From assembly GCF_015319165.1 (NCBI RefSeq), contig NZ_JADIVZ010000001.1, forward strand, positions 62,001-126,000: a stretch of 64,000 bases of DNA, in the 5' to 3' direction. Below, piece after piece: positions 36,263-47,358 of the stretch (position 1 is the first letter of the stretch; the number at the start of each line of letters is the position of its first letter). The position numbers and the translations under genes were made by a program. The notes beneath the pieces are model-generated. The model had not been told where the DNA came from, did no database searches, and saw nothing but the letters and a program-made list of their open reading frames with translations. This DNA comes from Nocardioides acrostichi (GTDB lineage: Bacteria > Actinomycetota > Actinomycetes > Propionibacteriales > Nocardioidaceae).

Positions 36263-37435
36263 CTAGCGGGTCTCCAGCAGGAACGGGAAAGACTCGCTCA
36301 CCGGTCCGTCGAGCACCTCGGTGCTGCCGTCGAGGTCGTGTCGCACGACGGTGGTGGGCGCGCCCTCCGAGGCGGTGTCGACGGTGAGCCACGAGGTCGA
36401 CGTCGACCAGGCCTGACCGGTGAACCCGCCGTCGATCGTGTCGAGCACGCCTCCGTCGAGGTCGAGCAGGTACTCGGTGAAGAACCCGAACCCGTCGGTG
36501 GTGGGAGGCGTGGCCAGAAGCCGGCTGCCGTCGGGGGAGAAGGTCAGGTTGCCCTGCTCGCACGTGCGCCACTCCAACCGGTTGCGCTCGAGGTCGAGCA
36601 GGCCCCAGCAGAGCTTCTCCTCGTTACCCGGAAGCAGCCCCGTGGCCAGCCGGCCGTCGGGCGAGACGTCGGTGACCTGGCTGAGCCACTCGCCGTGCCA
36701 GCCGGAAGCGCCGTCAGCCGTGACGAGGTAGGGGGTCATGGTGAACTCGAACGGTTCGTTGACCACCACGCCGCACTCATCGGGGCAGCCCACCACCTCC
36801 ACCGGCTTGCTGCCGTCGGGCACCTCGCCCCAGTCCTCGGGGCGCTCATCGCCCCGGTTGAGGACGACGACGTGATGCTTGCTGTCCAGCCAGGCGACGG
36901 CCAGCTCGTCGTCGGAGCCGGCGAGTCCCATGTTCGAGTCCATCGCCTGCCGCATCACGACCGTGCCGGTGTCGTCGATCAGCACCGCTTCGGCGCTCCT
37001 GCCCTGGTCGTCGCTCACCTGGAGCAGCCAGCGGTCGTCGCCGGCCGCGGCGAACGACAACAGCTGGCCGTCGACCTGGGGTCTGAGTGTCGAGCCGTCA
37101 TCGGTGTGGATCACGGGCGGCCCGGTCAGGTCGGCCCAGGCCAGAGGGCCGCGGGGCTGCGGGTTCGCGGTGTCGATCGCCGACGGCGTGTGGCTGGGGC
37201 CGGCGGGGTCGACGGAGTCGGCGCGCAGGTCGCCTCGCACCAGCATCGCCGTCGGCACGACGAGCGCCACGACGGCCAGCGCCGCGGCCGTCGTGGCGCC
37301 GGCGACGCGCCGTCGGTGGATGGTGCGCGCACGGCCGCGCACGACGTCGAGTCCGAAGCGAGTGTGCGCGACGTCGTCCGCACGCTCGCGCAGCAGCAGG
37401 TGGAGTGTCTCCTGCAGGGGGTCGTGCTCAGGCAT
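36263..37435 (-). CDS. Membrane-anchored beta-propeller-like protein linked to a SigE-type sigma factor
   Basis: 390 residues. The N-terminal cytoplasmic part (about 1-42, PLQETLHLLLRERADDVAHTRFGLDVVRGRAR) resembles the short cytoplasmic regions of proteins encoded behind SigE-family sigma genes. One helix (about 43-66) and an extracytoplasmic domain with WD40-like or propeller-like strands follow (QDGRS, SPDGRLATG, FSPDGSRLLATPP). There is one Cys pair in CPDECG. The start overlaps the end of the sigma gene by eight bases. It may act as an anti-sigma or sensor for that sigma factor, but the zinc-binding HxxxCxxC is absent. Family not firmly identified. Confidence 0.65.
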   Translation of the reverse strand: MPEHDPLQETLHLLLRERADDVAHTRFGLDVVRGRARTIHRRRVAGATTAAALAVVALVVPTAMLVRGDLRADSVDPAGPSHTPSAIDTANPQPRGPLAWADLTGPPVIHTDDGSTLRPQVDGQLLSFAAAGDDRWLLQVSDDQGRSAEAVLIDDTGTVVMRQAMDSNMGLAGSDDELAVAWLDSKHHVVVLNRGDERPEDWGEVPDGSKPVEVVGCPDECGVVVNEPFEFTMTPYLVTADGASGWHGEWLSQVTDVSPDGRLATGLLPGNEEKLCWGLLDLERNRLEWRTCEQGNLTFSPDGSRLLATPPTTDGFGFFTEYLLDLDGGVLDTIDGGFTGQAWSTSTSWLTVDTASEGAPTTVVRHDLDGSTEVLDGPVSESFPFLLETR

Positions 37436-37961
37436 GGCCGCCTCCTCGGGGGTGTAGATGGGCCGGCGCGCGCTCGCGCAACGTCGCCATCGCCCGTGAG
37501 GCCTGGGACTTCACCGTCCCGACACTGATCCCGAGTGCGTCAGCTGTCTCGGCCTCGGAGAGCTGTTCGTAGTAGCGCAGGACGATCACCGCGCGAGCTC
37601 GTCGCGGCAGCGACTGCACCAGCGCCCAGAGCTCGTCATCCGTGCCGTCGTCATACCGGTCGTGGTGGGGCGAACCCTCGGGCACGTCGTCGGTGGCGCG
37701 CTCCTTGCGGTGCCAGGCGCGCCGCCACAGCGATGTCGCCTCGTTGGCGATGATCCGACGCAGGTAGGCGTCGACCGCGTGCTTGTCGTGCACCTTGTCC
37801 CACGCCAGGTACAGCTTCGCGAGGGCCGTCTGGAGCACGTCCTCGGCCTGGTGCTGGTCGCCGCAGATGAGGTAGGCGGTGCGCAGCATCGCACCTTGAC
37901 GCGCCGCGAGGTAGTCGGTGAACTCGACGTCGCGCGCGCTGGCGTCCACGACTGGTGTCAT
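37428..37961 (-). CDS. SigE-family ECF RNA polymerase sigma factor
   Basis: 177 residues from the ATG at 37961, with GGAGGAGG just upstream; an in-frame GTG at 37976 is less likely. The hallmarks of the actinobacterial SigE/SigM-70 subgroup are all present: EFTDYLAARQGAMLRTAYLICGDQHQAEDVLQTALAKLYLAWDKV, AYLRRIIANEATSLWRR, and in region 4 LPRRARAVIVLRYYEQLSEAETADALGISVGTVKSQASRA. It is co-transcribed with the downstream membrane protein. The regulon is not predictable from the window; it should respond to envelope or extracytoplasmic stress sensed through the partner. Confidence 0.92.
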   Translation of the reverse strand: MTPVVDASARDVEFTDYLAARQGAMLRTAYLICGDQHQAEDVLQTALAKLYLAWDKVHDKHAVDAYLRRIIANEATSLWRRAWHRKERATDDVPEGSPHHDRYDDGTDDELWALVQSLPRRARAVIVLRYYEQLSEAETADALGISVGTVKSQASRAMATLRERAPAHLHPRGGGHA

Positions 37962-38133
37962 CGCTCCTCCTCCCACGCGGGGTGTGGTGGCCTCTCAGTG
38001 CTCCAGACGCAGCCGGGGGCGTAGAGGTTGCATCGACATCACGGCGTGGGCAGGGGGTGGCCGGAGGTGACTGCTTGGGCTTGGGTAGAACTGCTACGTC
38101 CGGCATCACCCACCGAGGAAGAGGAAGCCGCCC

Positions 38134-39234
38134 ATGCAGAAGGTCAAGGCCGTCGTCGCGAAGTCGAAGGGCGCGCCCGTCGAGGTCGTCACCATCCATG
38201 TGCCCGACCCGGGTCCGGGTGAGGCCGTGGTCGCGGTGCAGGCCTGCGGGGTCTGCCACACCGACCTGCACTACCGCGAGGGCGGCATCAACGACGAGTT
38301 CCCGTTCCTGCTCGGCCATGAGGCCGCGGGCGTGGTCGAGGCCGTCGGCGAGGGCGTCACCGAGGTCGCGCCCGGCGACTTCGTGGTGCTCAACTGGCGC
38401 GCGGTGTGCGGTGAGTGCCGTGCCTGCAAGCGCGGCGACCTCCAGTACTGCTTCGCCACCCACAACGCCACGCAGAAGATGACGCTGGAGGACGGCACGG
38501 AGCTCTCGCCCGCACTGGGCATCGGCGCGTTCGCCGAGAAGACGCTCGTCGCCGCCGGTCAGTGCACCAAGGTCGACGCCGATGCGCGGCCGGCCGCGGT
38601 GGGCCTGCTGGGCTGTGGCGTCATGGCCGGTCTGGGCGCGGCGATCAACACCGGCGGCGCGACGCGCGGCCGCTCGGTCGCCGTCATCGGCTGCGGCGGT
38701 GTGGGTGTGGCCGCCATCGCCGGTGCGGCCCTCGCCGGCTCGAGCCCGATCATCGCGGTCGACATCGACCCGAAGAAGCTCGAGCAGGCCAAGGCGATGG
38801 GTGCCACCCACACGGTGGACTCCTCGAAGGCCGACCCCGAGATCGAGATCGCCAAGATCTGCTCGGCCGTCTACGAGGGTGCCATGGGTGCCGACATCGT
38901 CGTCGAGGCGGTCGGCCGCCCCGAGACCTGGAAGCAGGCGTTCTACTCCCGCGACCTCGCCGGCACCGTGGTGCTCGTCGGAGTGCCGACGCCCGACATG
39001 GTGGTGCCCGACCTGCCGCTCATCGACGTGTTCGGCCGCGGCGGGTCGCTGAAGTCGAGCTGGTACGGCGACTGCCTGCCCGACCGTGACTTCCCGATGC
39101 TCGTCGACCTCTACCGGCAGGGCCGGCTCGACCTCGACGCGTTCGTGAGCGAGGAGATCGGGATCGACGACATCGAGGCCGCGTTCGAGAAGATGCACCA
39201 CGGCGAGGTGCTGCGCTCGGTGGTGGTCTTGTGA
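38134..39234 (+). CDS. mscR: S-(hydroxymethyl)mycothiol dehydrogenase
   Basis: 366 residues behind GAAGAGGAAG. A zinc-dependent alcohol dehydrogenase: catalytic zinc ligands CGVCHTD and GHEAAG, structural zinc [15 protein letters not shown], and NAD fold [13 protein letters not shown]. The distinctive blocks [29 protein letters not shown] and [10 protein letters not shown] match the mycothiol-dependent formaldehyde dehydrogenase of mycobacteria (MscR/AdhE2). It oxidises the adduct of formaldehyde and mycothiol, detoxifying formaldehyde and possibly S-nitrosomycothiol. Its stop overlaps the next gene's GTG (GTGA), as with the Rv2259-Rv2260 pair. Its presence indicates that the organism makes mycothiol. 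Confidence 0.94.
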   Translation: MQKVKAVVAKSKGAPVEVVTIHVPDPGPGEAVVAVQACGVCHTDLHYREGGINDEFPFLLGHEAAGVVEAVGEGVTEVAPGDFVVLNWRAVCGECRACKRGDLQYCFATHNATQKMTLEDGTELSPALGIGAFAEKTLVAAGQCTKVDADARPAAVGLLGCGVMAGLGAAINTGGATRGRSVAVIGCGGVGVAAIAGAALAGSSPIIAVDIDPKKLEQAKAMGATHTVDSSKADPEIEIAKICSAVYEGAMGADIVVEAVGRPETWKQAFYSRDLAGTVVLVGVPTPDMVVPDLPLIDVFGRGGSLKSSWYGDCLPDRDFPMLVDLYRQGRLDLDAFVSEEIGIDDIEAAFEKMHHGEVLRSVVVL

Positions 39235-39869
39235 GTGCGCGGGTCGACCACGCCGTCGTCTCGGGCACCTTCTCCCTCGACGGGGAGACCTTCGAGGTCG
39301 ACAACAACATCTGGGTCGTCGGCGACGACAACGAGTGCGTGGTGATCGACGCTCCGCACGATGTCGACGCGATCATGGAGGTCGTCGGCACCCGGGCGGT
39401 GCGCGCGATCCTGCTCACCCACGCCCACGACGACCACTGCCGCGTGGCTCCTGCCCTGCGCCAGCGCACCACCGCGCCGATCATGCTGCACCCCGACGAG
39501 CGCCCGCTGTGGTCCCTGACCCACCTCACCGACGGCGCCGACGGCCCCGAGGGCGAGTTGTGGGACGTCGACCTCGGTGACGGCTTCGAGGTGCAGGTCG
39601 GCGGCGTCACGCTCACGGCGCTGCACACCCCCGGGCATGCCCCGGGCGCCGTGTGCTTCTACGCCCCGGCGCTGGGTTGCCTCTTCAGCGGCGACACGCT
39701 GTTCAACGGCGGTCCGGGAGCCACCGGTCGCTCCTACAGCGACCGCCCCACGCTGGAGGGAGCGATCAAGGAGAAGCTGTTCGGGCTGCCCGACGACACC
39801 GTCGTGCACACCGGCCACGGCGACGACACCACCATCGGTGCGGAGAAGGCGGCGTCGGCCGACTGGTGA
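39231..39869 (+). CDS. MBL-fold hydrolase partner of mscR
   Basis: 212 residues, translationally coupled to mscR by a four-base overlap. The metallo-beta-lactamase motif HAHDDH, His in HTPGHAPG, Asp in FSGDTLF and the final His in VHTGHGDD give a full two-metal site of the glyoxalase II type. The gene is conserved beside mscR in actinobacteria (Rv2260 in M. tuberculosis). A reasonable role is hydrolysis of S-formyl-mycothiol or a related thioester to release formate and mycothiol; that step is inferred, not proven. Confidence 0.9.
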   Translation: MSARVDHAVVSGTFSLDGETFEVDNNIWVVGDDNECVVIDAPHDVDAIMEVVGTRAVRAILLTHAHDDHCRVAPALRQRTTAPIMLHPDERPLWSLTHLTDGADGPEGELWDVDLGDGFEVQVGGVTLTALHTPGHAPGAVCFYAPALGCLFSGDTLFNGGPGATGRSYSDRPTLEGAIKEKLFGLPDDTVVHTGHGDDTTIGAEKAASADW

Positions 39870-39914
39870 CCCGGCCCGTCGAGGCCACGTGACGACTCGG
39901 TGAGGATGCGGGGG

Positions 39915-41075
39915 TCAGAACGGCTCGACGAGCAGGGCCGTGCCCTGTCCGGCGACGCGCGTCAGCACCAGCGTGGCCTCGGCGTCACCGCTCAGCGCCA
40001 GCCTCTTGCGCAGTTGCTCGGGTACCACGTCGACCCCACGCTTCTTGATGGTGAGTCGGCCGATGCCCCGCTCGCGCAACGCTGCGCGCAGCTGCTTCTC
40101 CCGGTAGGGCAGTTGCTCGCGCACCCGATAGCCGCGTGCGAAGGGGGTGCGGAACGCGGCGTCGGAGGTGACGTAGGCGATGTGCTGGTCGAGCAGTCCG
40201 CCGTCGACCCCGGCGGCCACGGCGGTGACCAGCCCCGCCCGGATGACGGCGCCGTCGGGTTCGTAGAGGAACGCGCCGGTCGCGCGCACCGGGGCGCCGG
40301 GGTCGTCGTCCTCGGTGAGGGTCGCGAGTCCGCCGTCGCCGATCACGGTGGCGCGGCGCGCGGTGGTGGCCAAACCGCCCGACCACAGCGCGGCCTCCTT
40401 CACCTCGCCGTGGTCGCTGACCCACTCCGCCTCGACATCGGCAGGTACCAGGTCGTGCGGGATGCCGGGGGCGACCTTCACGCAGGCGTCGCGGCGCAGC
40501 AGCGACTCGACGAACGACCAGGGCGGGGTCCAGTCGTCGACGTCGAAGCTGCGACCGCGCGCCGAACGACGGGCGGGGTCGGCGAAGGTGACGGCGAAGG
40601 GGGAGTGGTCGACCTCAGTCGCGTCGGCCACGCTCACCGCGCCCGGCAGGCCGAGGGCGTCGAGGTTGGCGCGAGCGACCGCCACCCGCACGGGGTCGAG
40701 GTCGACGCCGGCGCACACGAGGCCGGCCTCGGCGGCGGCGATGAGGTCGCCGCCGATGCTGCACCCCAGGTCGACCAGGCTCGCTGCCTCGTAGGCCGCC
40801 AGTCGCGCGGCCCGATGCCGGGCCACGCTCGGCCGGGTGGCCTGCTCGAGCCCGTCGGGGGTGAAGTAGAGGCGCGCGGCGAGATCGCCGAACTTCGGGG
40901 CGGCTCGACGGCGCAGGGTGGCCTGGGTCAGCGCTGCGGCTGCCTGCTCTGGTGTCGCGCGACGCCGCAGCGCGGTCTGGGCGGCCAGCGGGTCGGCGTC
41001 CGCGACCTCCTCGGCCTCGCGCAGCAAGCCTTGACCGTCGTCGGTGAGCAGCCAGGCGAAGGCGTCGAGATCCAT
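39915..41075 (-). CDS. THUMP-like class I methyltransferase
   Basis: 386 residues from ATG 41075, which lies six bases after CAGGAT on the minus strand. Motif I is SLVDLGCSIGGDLIAAA, then GVDLDPVRVAVARANL, and a DPAR motif (FADPARRSARGRSF) resembling the catalytic DPPY region of nucleic-acid methyltransferases. The C-terminus is a THUMP-like domain (GIGRLTIKKRGVDVVPEQLRKRL). These proteins are widespread in actinobacteria and are annotated only as SAM-dependent methyltransferases; a tRNA or rRNA substrate is a reasonable inference. It diverges from the exported protein gene at 41151. Confidence 0.85.
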   Translation of the reverse strand: MDLDAFAWLLTDDGQGLLREAEEVADADPLAAQTALRRRATPEQAAAALTQATLRRRAAPKFGDLAARLYFTPDGLEQATRPSVARHRAARLAAYEAASLVDLGCSIGGDLIAAAEAGLVCAGVDLDPVRVAVARANLDALGLPGAVSVADATEVDHSPFAVTFADPARRSARGRSFDVDDWTPPWSFVESLLRRDACVKVAPGIPHDLVPADVEAEWVSDHGEVKEAALWSGGLATTARRATVIGDGGLATLTEDDDPGAPVRATGAFLYEPDGAVIRAGLVTAVAAGVDGGLLDQHIAYVTSDAAFRTPFARGYRVREQLPYREKQLRAALRERGIGRLTIKKRGVDVVPEQLRKRLALSGDAEATLVLTRVAGQGTALLVEPF

Positions 41076-41150
41076 GGGTCGATCCTGCCTGGTGGCGGCC
41101 TGCTGAGGTGCCGGGGTGTCGGATCGGTGCGAGGTGGGCAGAACCAGCGC

Positions 41151-42170
41151 ATGAAGCGTCGAGCTGTGCCTCTTGCCGCGGCCGTTGCCGTCGTGGCGCT
41201 CGTGGTGGCCGTCGGTGTGGGGTGGCGCGCCTCGCGCAGGCCCGGTGGTCCGCGGACCGTGGCCGGCGAGGTGACCGCGCCGACCTCGCTCGACGACACC
41301 CCGGGCACTGCCAGCACCTTCCAGGTGCCCGAGGCGATCTGGACCGTCGAGGTGAGCGACCCGTTCGATGAGTTCGAGGGCCGCAACGCAGACGACGACT
41401 TCCCGCTGGCGACCCACGCGCCCGACGGCCTCGACTACGTGGTCGTGCGGGCACAGAAGACGCCGGTGCTCGGGGATGCGTCGATCATGAAGGCGGACGA
41501 CGACGCCGTCACCCTCTCGCTCCTGGTCGACGGTGAGCCCAGCACGCTGCGCTCACCGGGTGACGTGGCGCCGATGACCTGGTACGTGACGGTGCCGACG
41601 GGTGCGCCGCTCGGTCTCTCGCTCGACTTCGACGGTCGCGATCAGGTCGTCGAGGCCGCGCTGCGACCCAGCGACGTCCAGAACGCGCCGGCTCTGCTGG
41701 CCGAGCCGACCCTGCACAACGGCACGAACTGCCCGGACTCCTGGCACGACGGCGCGCTCGACTCGTCGGCCGTCTGCACCGTTCTCGCGACGCGGGTTCC
41801 CTACCGCGAGGAGTTGGGCTGGAGCAAGGACGGCCAGGACTGGGTCATCGTCGAGTCGTCCTGGGAGTCCGCCGACACCGCCTACTGGGACGGCGAGGGC
41901 GGCCGGTCGGTGAGCTACGACGCCACCGTCGGTGACCTCACCGGCCGGCTGGGGGGCGTCGACCTCGACGATCCGGGGGTGCTCGACAGCGACACCTCGG
42001 AACACCCGGTCGACCAGGTGCTGGCCTTCGCCGTACCGGACGACGCACGTGGCCGACTCGTGCTGCGGCGCTCCGTCGACGCCCGGGCCCGCTCCGTGGC
42101 GCGTGCTCGTGCACTCGGTGCTCCGACCGCGTGGCGGGGTCAGCAGACCGTCTCGATGGTGCTCTCGTGA
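41151..42170 (+). CDS. Membrane-anchored extracytoplasmic protein (tandem paralogue 1)
   Basis: 339 residues from ATG 41151. An N-terminal helix (AVPLAAAVAVVALVVAVGVGW) acts as an uncleaved anchor or signal. The rest is acidic and beta-rich. A block with two Cys (NCPDSWHDGALDSSAVC), then VPYREELGWSKDGQDWVIVES, recurs in modified form in the next gene ([19 protein letters not shown], then [21 protein letters not shown]), so the two are paralogues from a tandem duplication. No family recognised. The stop overlaps the next GTG (GTGA). Confidence 0.72.
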   Translation: MKRRAVPLAAAVAVVALVVAVGVGWRASRRPGGPRTVAGEVTAPTSLDDTPGTASTFQVPEAIWTVEVSDPFDEFEGRNADDDFPLATHAPDGLDYVVVRAQKTPVLGDASIMKADDDAVTLSLLVDGEPSTLRSPGDVAPMTWYVTVPTGAPLGLSLDFDGRDQVVEAALRPSDVQNAPALLAEPTLHNGTNCPDSWHDGALDSSAVCTVLATRVPYREELGWSKDGQDWVIVESSWESADTAYWDGEGGRSVSYDATVGDLTGRLGGVDLDDPGVLDSDTSEHPVDQVLAFAVPDDARGRLVLRRSVDARARSVARARALGAPTAWRGQQTVSMVLS

Positions 42171-43213
42171 ACGCCCGGCGGACCAGGCGGGCCCTGGCTG
42201 GGGCTGTGCTCCTGGTGGTGCCCATGACGGCCGCCTCGTGCAGCAACCCCCTCGACCAGCCCGACCGTCAGGTGTCGGCGGGAGAGGTGGTGCCCGCTCT
42301 GGGCAACCCCGATGGCCAGTTGATCAGTGTGGAGACCCCGGCCGGTCGTCTCGACTTCCTGGTGGGTACCGCGCGACCCGATGAGACGCCCTACTCCAGT
42401 GACGACTCCCCGGGGTCGCCTGAGTCGCTGGGCGCCAGCGACGGCAACACGCTCGTTGGAGTGAGCTACTCCCTGGCCATCGGCACGGGGTGGGCCGCCA
42501 TGCTCGATGCCGACCGCCCCGTCACGCCCGTGGTGCAGCTCGTCGTCGACCCGGGTCAGGAGTCCGAGCACGCCTACGACCTCTCCGACATCGTCATCGA
42601 CGAGGCCGACTCCGCGGGCTACCCGACGACGCTCGGTGTCTCCGGTTCGGCCTGGGTCGCGGTACCCGGTGACGGCAGCGACCTGGCGATCGCGGTCGAC
42701 TACGACGGCCTGCGCCAGGTCAAGGAGGTCGACGACCTCGACCAGTCCGAAGGCGCGGCGGCCATGCTCTACTCCCGACGCAGCGAGCTGGGCACCAGCT
42801 ACATCGACTGCGGTGCCCCGGCGACCCGGGGTCAGGTGCTCGACGACCTCAACGGCCAGTGCCTGGTGCAGGTCAGCAAGACGCCCTACGTGCCCGGTCT
42901 GGGCTGGGTGTCGAGCCGTGATCGAGCCTGGCTGGTCGTGGAGTCGACCGTGCGGCCCGACGAGCCGACCGCCGATGGCGGTCGCGTCCGGGTCGGGTGC
43001 TCGGGCACGGGTGAGATGGGTCCGGTGACCTATCGCTTCGAGGGTGCGAAGCCCGAGGACGTCGAGCAGGTGGGCCCGGACACCGAGACGCATGGCCGCG
43101 ACCGCGTGGTCTGGGAGACCGACTCGTTGGCACGTGGCGAGCTCACGCTGCGTGCCGACTTCGCGCGCGACGCGTGCGTGGTGCCGTTGACCTGGTCGCT
43201 CCAGGTCTACTGA
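42167..43213 (+). CDS. Putative lipoprotein (tandem paralogue 2)
   Basis: 348 residues, starting at a GTG inside the previous stop codon. The N-terminus [25 protein letters not shown] looks like a lipoprotein signal with the lipidated Cys at about 25, although the residue at -3 is Ala rather than Leu. The body is acidic, beta-rich and shares the Cys-pair and LGW-W-VVES block with its upstream neighbour. No catalytic motif is visible. It ends just before the CIRCE element of groESL, so the operon is limited to these two genes. Confidence 0.72.
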   Translation: MNARRTRRALAGAVLLVVPMTAASCSNPLDQPDRQVSAGEVVPALGNPDGQLISVETPAGRLDFLVGTARPDETPYSSDDSPGSPESLGASDGNTLVGVSYSLAIGTGWAAMLDADRPVTPVVQLVVDPGQESEHAYDLSDIVIDEADSAGYPTTLGVSGSAWVAVPGDGSDLAIAVDYDGLRQVKEVDDLDQSEGAAAMLYSRRSELGTSYIDCGAPATRGQVLDDLNGQCLVQVSKTPYVPGLGWVSSRDRAWLVVESTVRPDEPTADGGRVRVGCSGTGEMGPVTYRFEGAKPEDVEQVGPDTETHGRDRVVWETDSLARGELTLRADFARDACVVPLTWSLQVY

Positions 43214-43223
43214 GGCCCCGACT

Positions 43224-43250
43224 CTGGCACTCCACTCAGGTGAGTGCTAG
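43224..43250 (+). promoter_or_regulatory. CIRCE operator (HrcA-binding site) upstream of groES
   Basis: CTGGCACTC, nine bases, GAGTGCTAG: the CIRCE inverted repeat (consensus TTAGCACTC-N9-GAGTGCTAA) with outer changes only. HrcA bound here represses groESL until heat shock. Confidence 0.92.
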
Positions 43251-43258
43251 TTTCTGGA

Positions 43259-43283
43259 TTGGCACTCTCCCGGTGAGTGTGCC
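43259..43283 (+). promoter_or_regulatory. Degenerate second CIRCE-like palindrome
   Basis: TTGGCACTC and GAGTGTGCC face each other seven bases apart, nine bases after the first CIRCE. Spacing and one inserted base depart from consensus. Paired CIRCE copies are known in some actinobacterial chaperonin promoters, so it may be a weak second HrcA site. Confidence 0.45.
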
Positions 43284-43383
43284 AGCTCGCCTGCTCCCGG
43301 AGCGACCCCCGCGACGGCGCCCCGGCCACCCGCAGGCAACCAGACGTGAACCACTCAATCTGAGAAAGTGGAGGTCGACGTAC

Positions 43384-43677
43384 ATGTCGGTCAACATCAA
43401 GCCCCTCGAGGACCGGATCGTCGTCAAGCCGCTCGACGCCGAGCAGACCACCGCCTCCGGCCTGGTCATCCCGGACACCGCCAAGGAGAAGCCCCAGGAG
43501 GGCGAGGTCCTCTCGATCGGTCCCGGCCGCATCGACGACAACGGCAACCGCGTCCCGCTCGACGTCGCCATCGGCGACAAGGTCATCTACAGCAAGTACG
43601 GCGGCACCGAGGTCAAGTACGCCGGCGAGGAGTACCTGATCCTCTCCGCCCGCGACGTCCTCGCCGTCGTCTCCTGA
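43384..43677 (+). CDS. groES: Co-chaperonin GroES (Cpn10)
   Basis: 97 residues from ATG 43384 with GGAGG about nine bases upstream. Typical blocks are [19 protein letters not shown], the mobile loop [18 protein letters not shown], and [17 protein letters not shown]. It forms the heptameric lid of GroEL. A 5' leader of about 100 bases carries the CIRCE site. It is followed by 132 bases holding a very long hairpin and then groEL. Confidence 0.97.
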   Translation: MSVNIKPLEDRIVVKPLDAEQTTASGLVIPDTAKEKPQEGEVLSIGPGRIDDNGNRVPLDVAIGDKVIYSKYGGTEVKYAGEEYLILSARDVLAVVS

Positions 43678-45432
<1,755 letters not shown>

Positions 45433-45446
45433 TCCACGGCTCCTCC

Positions 45447-45480
45447 GACGGCCCGTCCACCGCGAGGTGGGCGGGCCGTC
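45447..45480 (+). terminator. Rho-independent-type hairpin after groEL
   Basis: A 15-bp stem (45447-45461 with 45466-45480, one G-U) with a GCGA tetraloop starts 15 bases after the groEL stop. Confidence 0.8.
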
Positions 45481-45484
45481 GCGT

Positions 45485-45664
45485 TTCCCGCGAGGGGTCG
45501 CGAAATGTCCCGCGAGGGGTCGCGAAATGTCCCGCGAGGGGTCGCGAAATGTCCCGCGAGGGGTCGCGAAATGTCGCGCGAGGGGTCGCGAAATGTCGCG
45601 CGAGGGGTCGCGAAATGTCGCGCGAGGGGTCGCGAGGGGTCGCGAAATGTCGCGTGAGGGGTCG
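45485..45664. repeat. 22-bp tandem repeat array
   Basis: The block CGAAATGT-C(C/G)CGCGAGGGGTCG recurs with an exact 22-bp step (CGAAATGT at 45501, 45523, 45545, 45567, 45589 and 45611); a seventh copy at 45643 follows a 10-bp duplication. All copies point the same way, with no spacers. It fills the gap between the groEL terminator and the stop of the convergent membrane gene at 45671. Confidence 0.9.
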
Positions 45665-45670
45665 ATGCCC

Positions 45671-47245
45671 TCAGCTGCCGAGGTCGGCGTTCCCGCTGCA
45701 CACGGGGTCGATCTCTGGTCGGTCCAGCCCCCGAACGACCCACACGGGGTGGCCGTCGCAGGCGGTGCCGCGCGGCTCGTAATAGCGCGCCAGCACCGCC
45801 TCGAGTCGCGTGCCGATGGCTGGATCCCAGGAGCTGAGCGGGATCCAGCCGACGAACCAGGTCGGACGCCGCGACGACGAGAGCAGGCCGATCAACTGGT
45901 CGCGGTCGGGGTCGAGCACCCGCATGGGCAGCGTCCAGAGATAGGGGTAGGGCGAGGGGAGCCCGGACATCTGCTGGATCTCGGCGTGGCCCCCGTAGAC
46001 CACCAGGGTGTCGCCGGGTTGGGAGGCGTCTCGCAGCGCGTTCGCCGTGTCCGACTCGGGAAAGGGCTGGATGCCCGCGAGCTGGAGGCCGGCCCACCCC
46101 GCGAGTGAGACCAGGGACGACACCACGCCGAGCCCCACCATCGTGCGCATCGCCCTCCCACGCTTCGACGGACGACGCCGTGCGAGCAGCGCGCAGGCCA
46201 GCACGGCGGAGGGGAGCAGGGCGAAGAGGTAGTCGCGCCAGTAGCTGCCCGAGAGCACCAGGCCGGTCGTGTCGACCGCGAGCATGGCCGCGACCGCGGC
46301 GGTCAACGGCGGGTCGTCGCGCCACTCGTCGGGTGCGTGCACGACGAAGCCGCCGACGACGAGCACGAGCCCCGAGGCGAGTGCGACGCCCGCCAGCACG
46401 GCCGCCCGCTCGAGCGGCGCGGTCGACGACGAGTCGGCCAGCACCTGCGAGGCGTCGCCGCGGAACCCGACCGCGGCGTACCAGAGCGCGTGCAGGTCGA
46501 CGCCGTTCACGAGGGCCCAGCCCCACGTCACCGCCACGGGGACGGCCGCGCCGACGATCAGACCGGTCGTCAGGCCGGAGGCCCGGGGGAGCGTGAGTCG
46601 CCGGGTCGCGAACGCGACGAGGACGAGCACGCCGGCGAACACGAGCCCGCCGGCCAGGTTCTGCTTGAAGCCGACCGCGAGTGACCCGCACAGCCCTGAG
46701 GCGAGCGCCAGCGCCACGCCTCGTTGCCAGGACGCCGTCCGGAGGGCGTGCACGGCCAGCAGCGCCCCGCCGAGCACCAGGGGGATGCCCAGCACTTCGC
46801 CCTTGACCCCGACGACATCGATGGCGGGTGTCGTGAGGGTCGCGGCGGCGAGCAGGGCCGCCCACCCGCCGGCGCGTCGTCCGGCCTGCTCGTCACTCAC
46901 CACCAGGCGACCGCCGTGGGCGGCGAGCAGCACCACCACCGCGCACGCGACCGCCCCGACGACTCGCACGAACAGCGGCCCGCCGATCAGGTCGGTCAGG
47001 CCGAAGAAGGCGATCACCTGGGGTGGTCGGTCGACGAAATACGGACCGTAGACCGAATGCACCAGCGTGCTGCCGAGCGGGTCGCCCGGCTGCCAGTTCT
47101 TCGCCACGAGGAGGAACCCGGCTTCGTCGGAGCGGATCGGCTGGAGCAGCCCGAGCAGGCGCACGAGCAGGGTGAGGGCGGCCATGACGACGACGGCGCG
47201 CGGACGCTCGACCCAGGCGACGACCCGCCGCAGAGAGCCCTGCAT
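45671..47245 (-). CDS. GT-C-type multi-pass membrane protein
   Basis: 524 residues with about ten to twelve hydrophobic helices and a C-terminal soluble segment of about 110 residues. The first loop holds RSDEAGFLLVAKNW, the acidic pair typical of GT-C (PMT/ArnT/DUF2029-like) glycosyltransferases, and FVDRPPQVIAFF fits the next conserved block. It would use a polyprenyl-phosphate sugar donor to glycosylate a wall polymer or protein outside the membrane; the acceptor is unknown. ATG 47245 lies six bases after GAGGCT. It converges with groEL across the 22-bp array. Confidence 0.75.
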   Translation of the reverse strand: MQGSLRRVVAWVERPRAVVVMAALTLLVRLLGLLQPIRSDEAGFLLVAKNWQPGDPLGSTLVHSVYGPYFVDRPPQVIAFFGLTDLIGGPLFVRVVGAVACAVVVLLAAHGGRLVVSDEQAGRRAGGWAALLAAATLTTPAIDVVGVKGEVLGIPLVLGGALLAVHALRTASWQRGVALALASGLCGSLAVGFKQNLAGGLVFAGVLVLVAFATRRLTLPRASGLTTGLIVGAAVPVAVTWGWALVNGVDLHALWYAAVGFRGDASQVLADSSSTAPLERAAVLAGVALASGLVLVVGGFVVHAPDEWRDDPPLTAAVAAMLAVDTTGLVLSGSYWRDYLFALLPSAVLACALLARRRPSKRGRAMRTMVGLGVVSSLVSLAGWAGLQLAGIQPFPESDTANALRDASQPGDTLVVYGGHAEIQQMSGLPSPYPYLWTLPMRVLDPDRDQLIGLLSSSRRPTWFVGWIPLSSWDPAIGTRLEAVLARYYEPRGTACDGHPVWVVRGLDRPEIDPVCSGNADLGS

Positions 47246-47358
47246 GCCGTCAGCCTCTCAGAACCCTTCTGCAGCTCACCTGACCGACCCGAGGCCCGGC
47301 AATGTCCAGGTAACGACGCGGTAACGAAGCGAGCGCGAACGGGGGCACAATGAGCCCT

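Noticed and set aside
45485..45664. CRISPR array
   Set aside because: Repeats are directly abutting, without unique spacers, and no cas genes are near.
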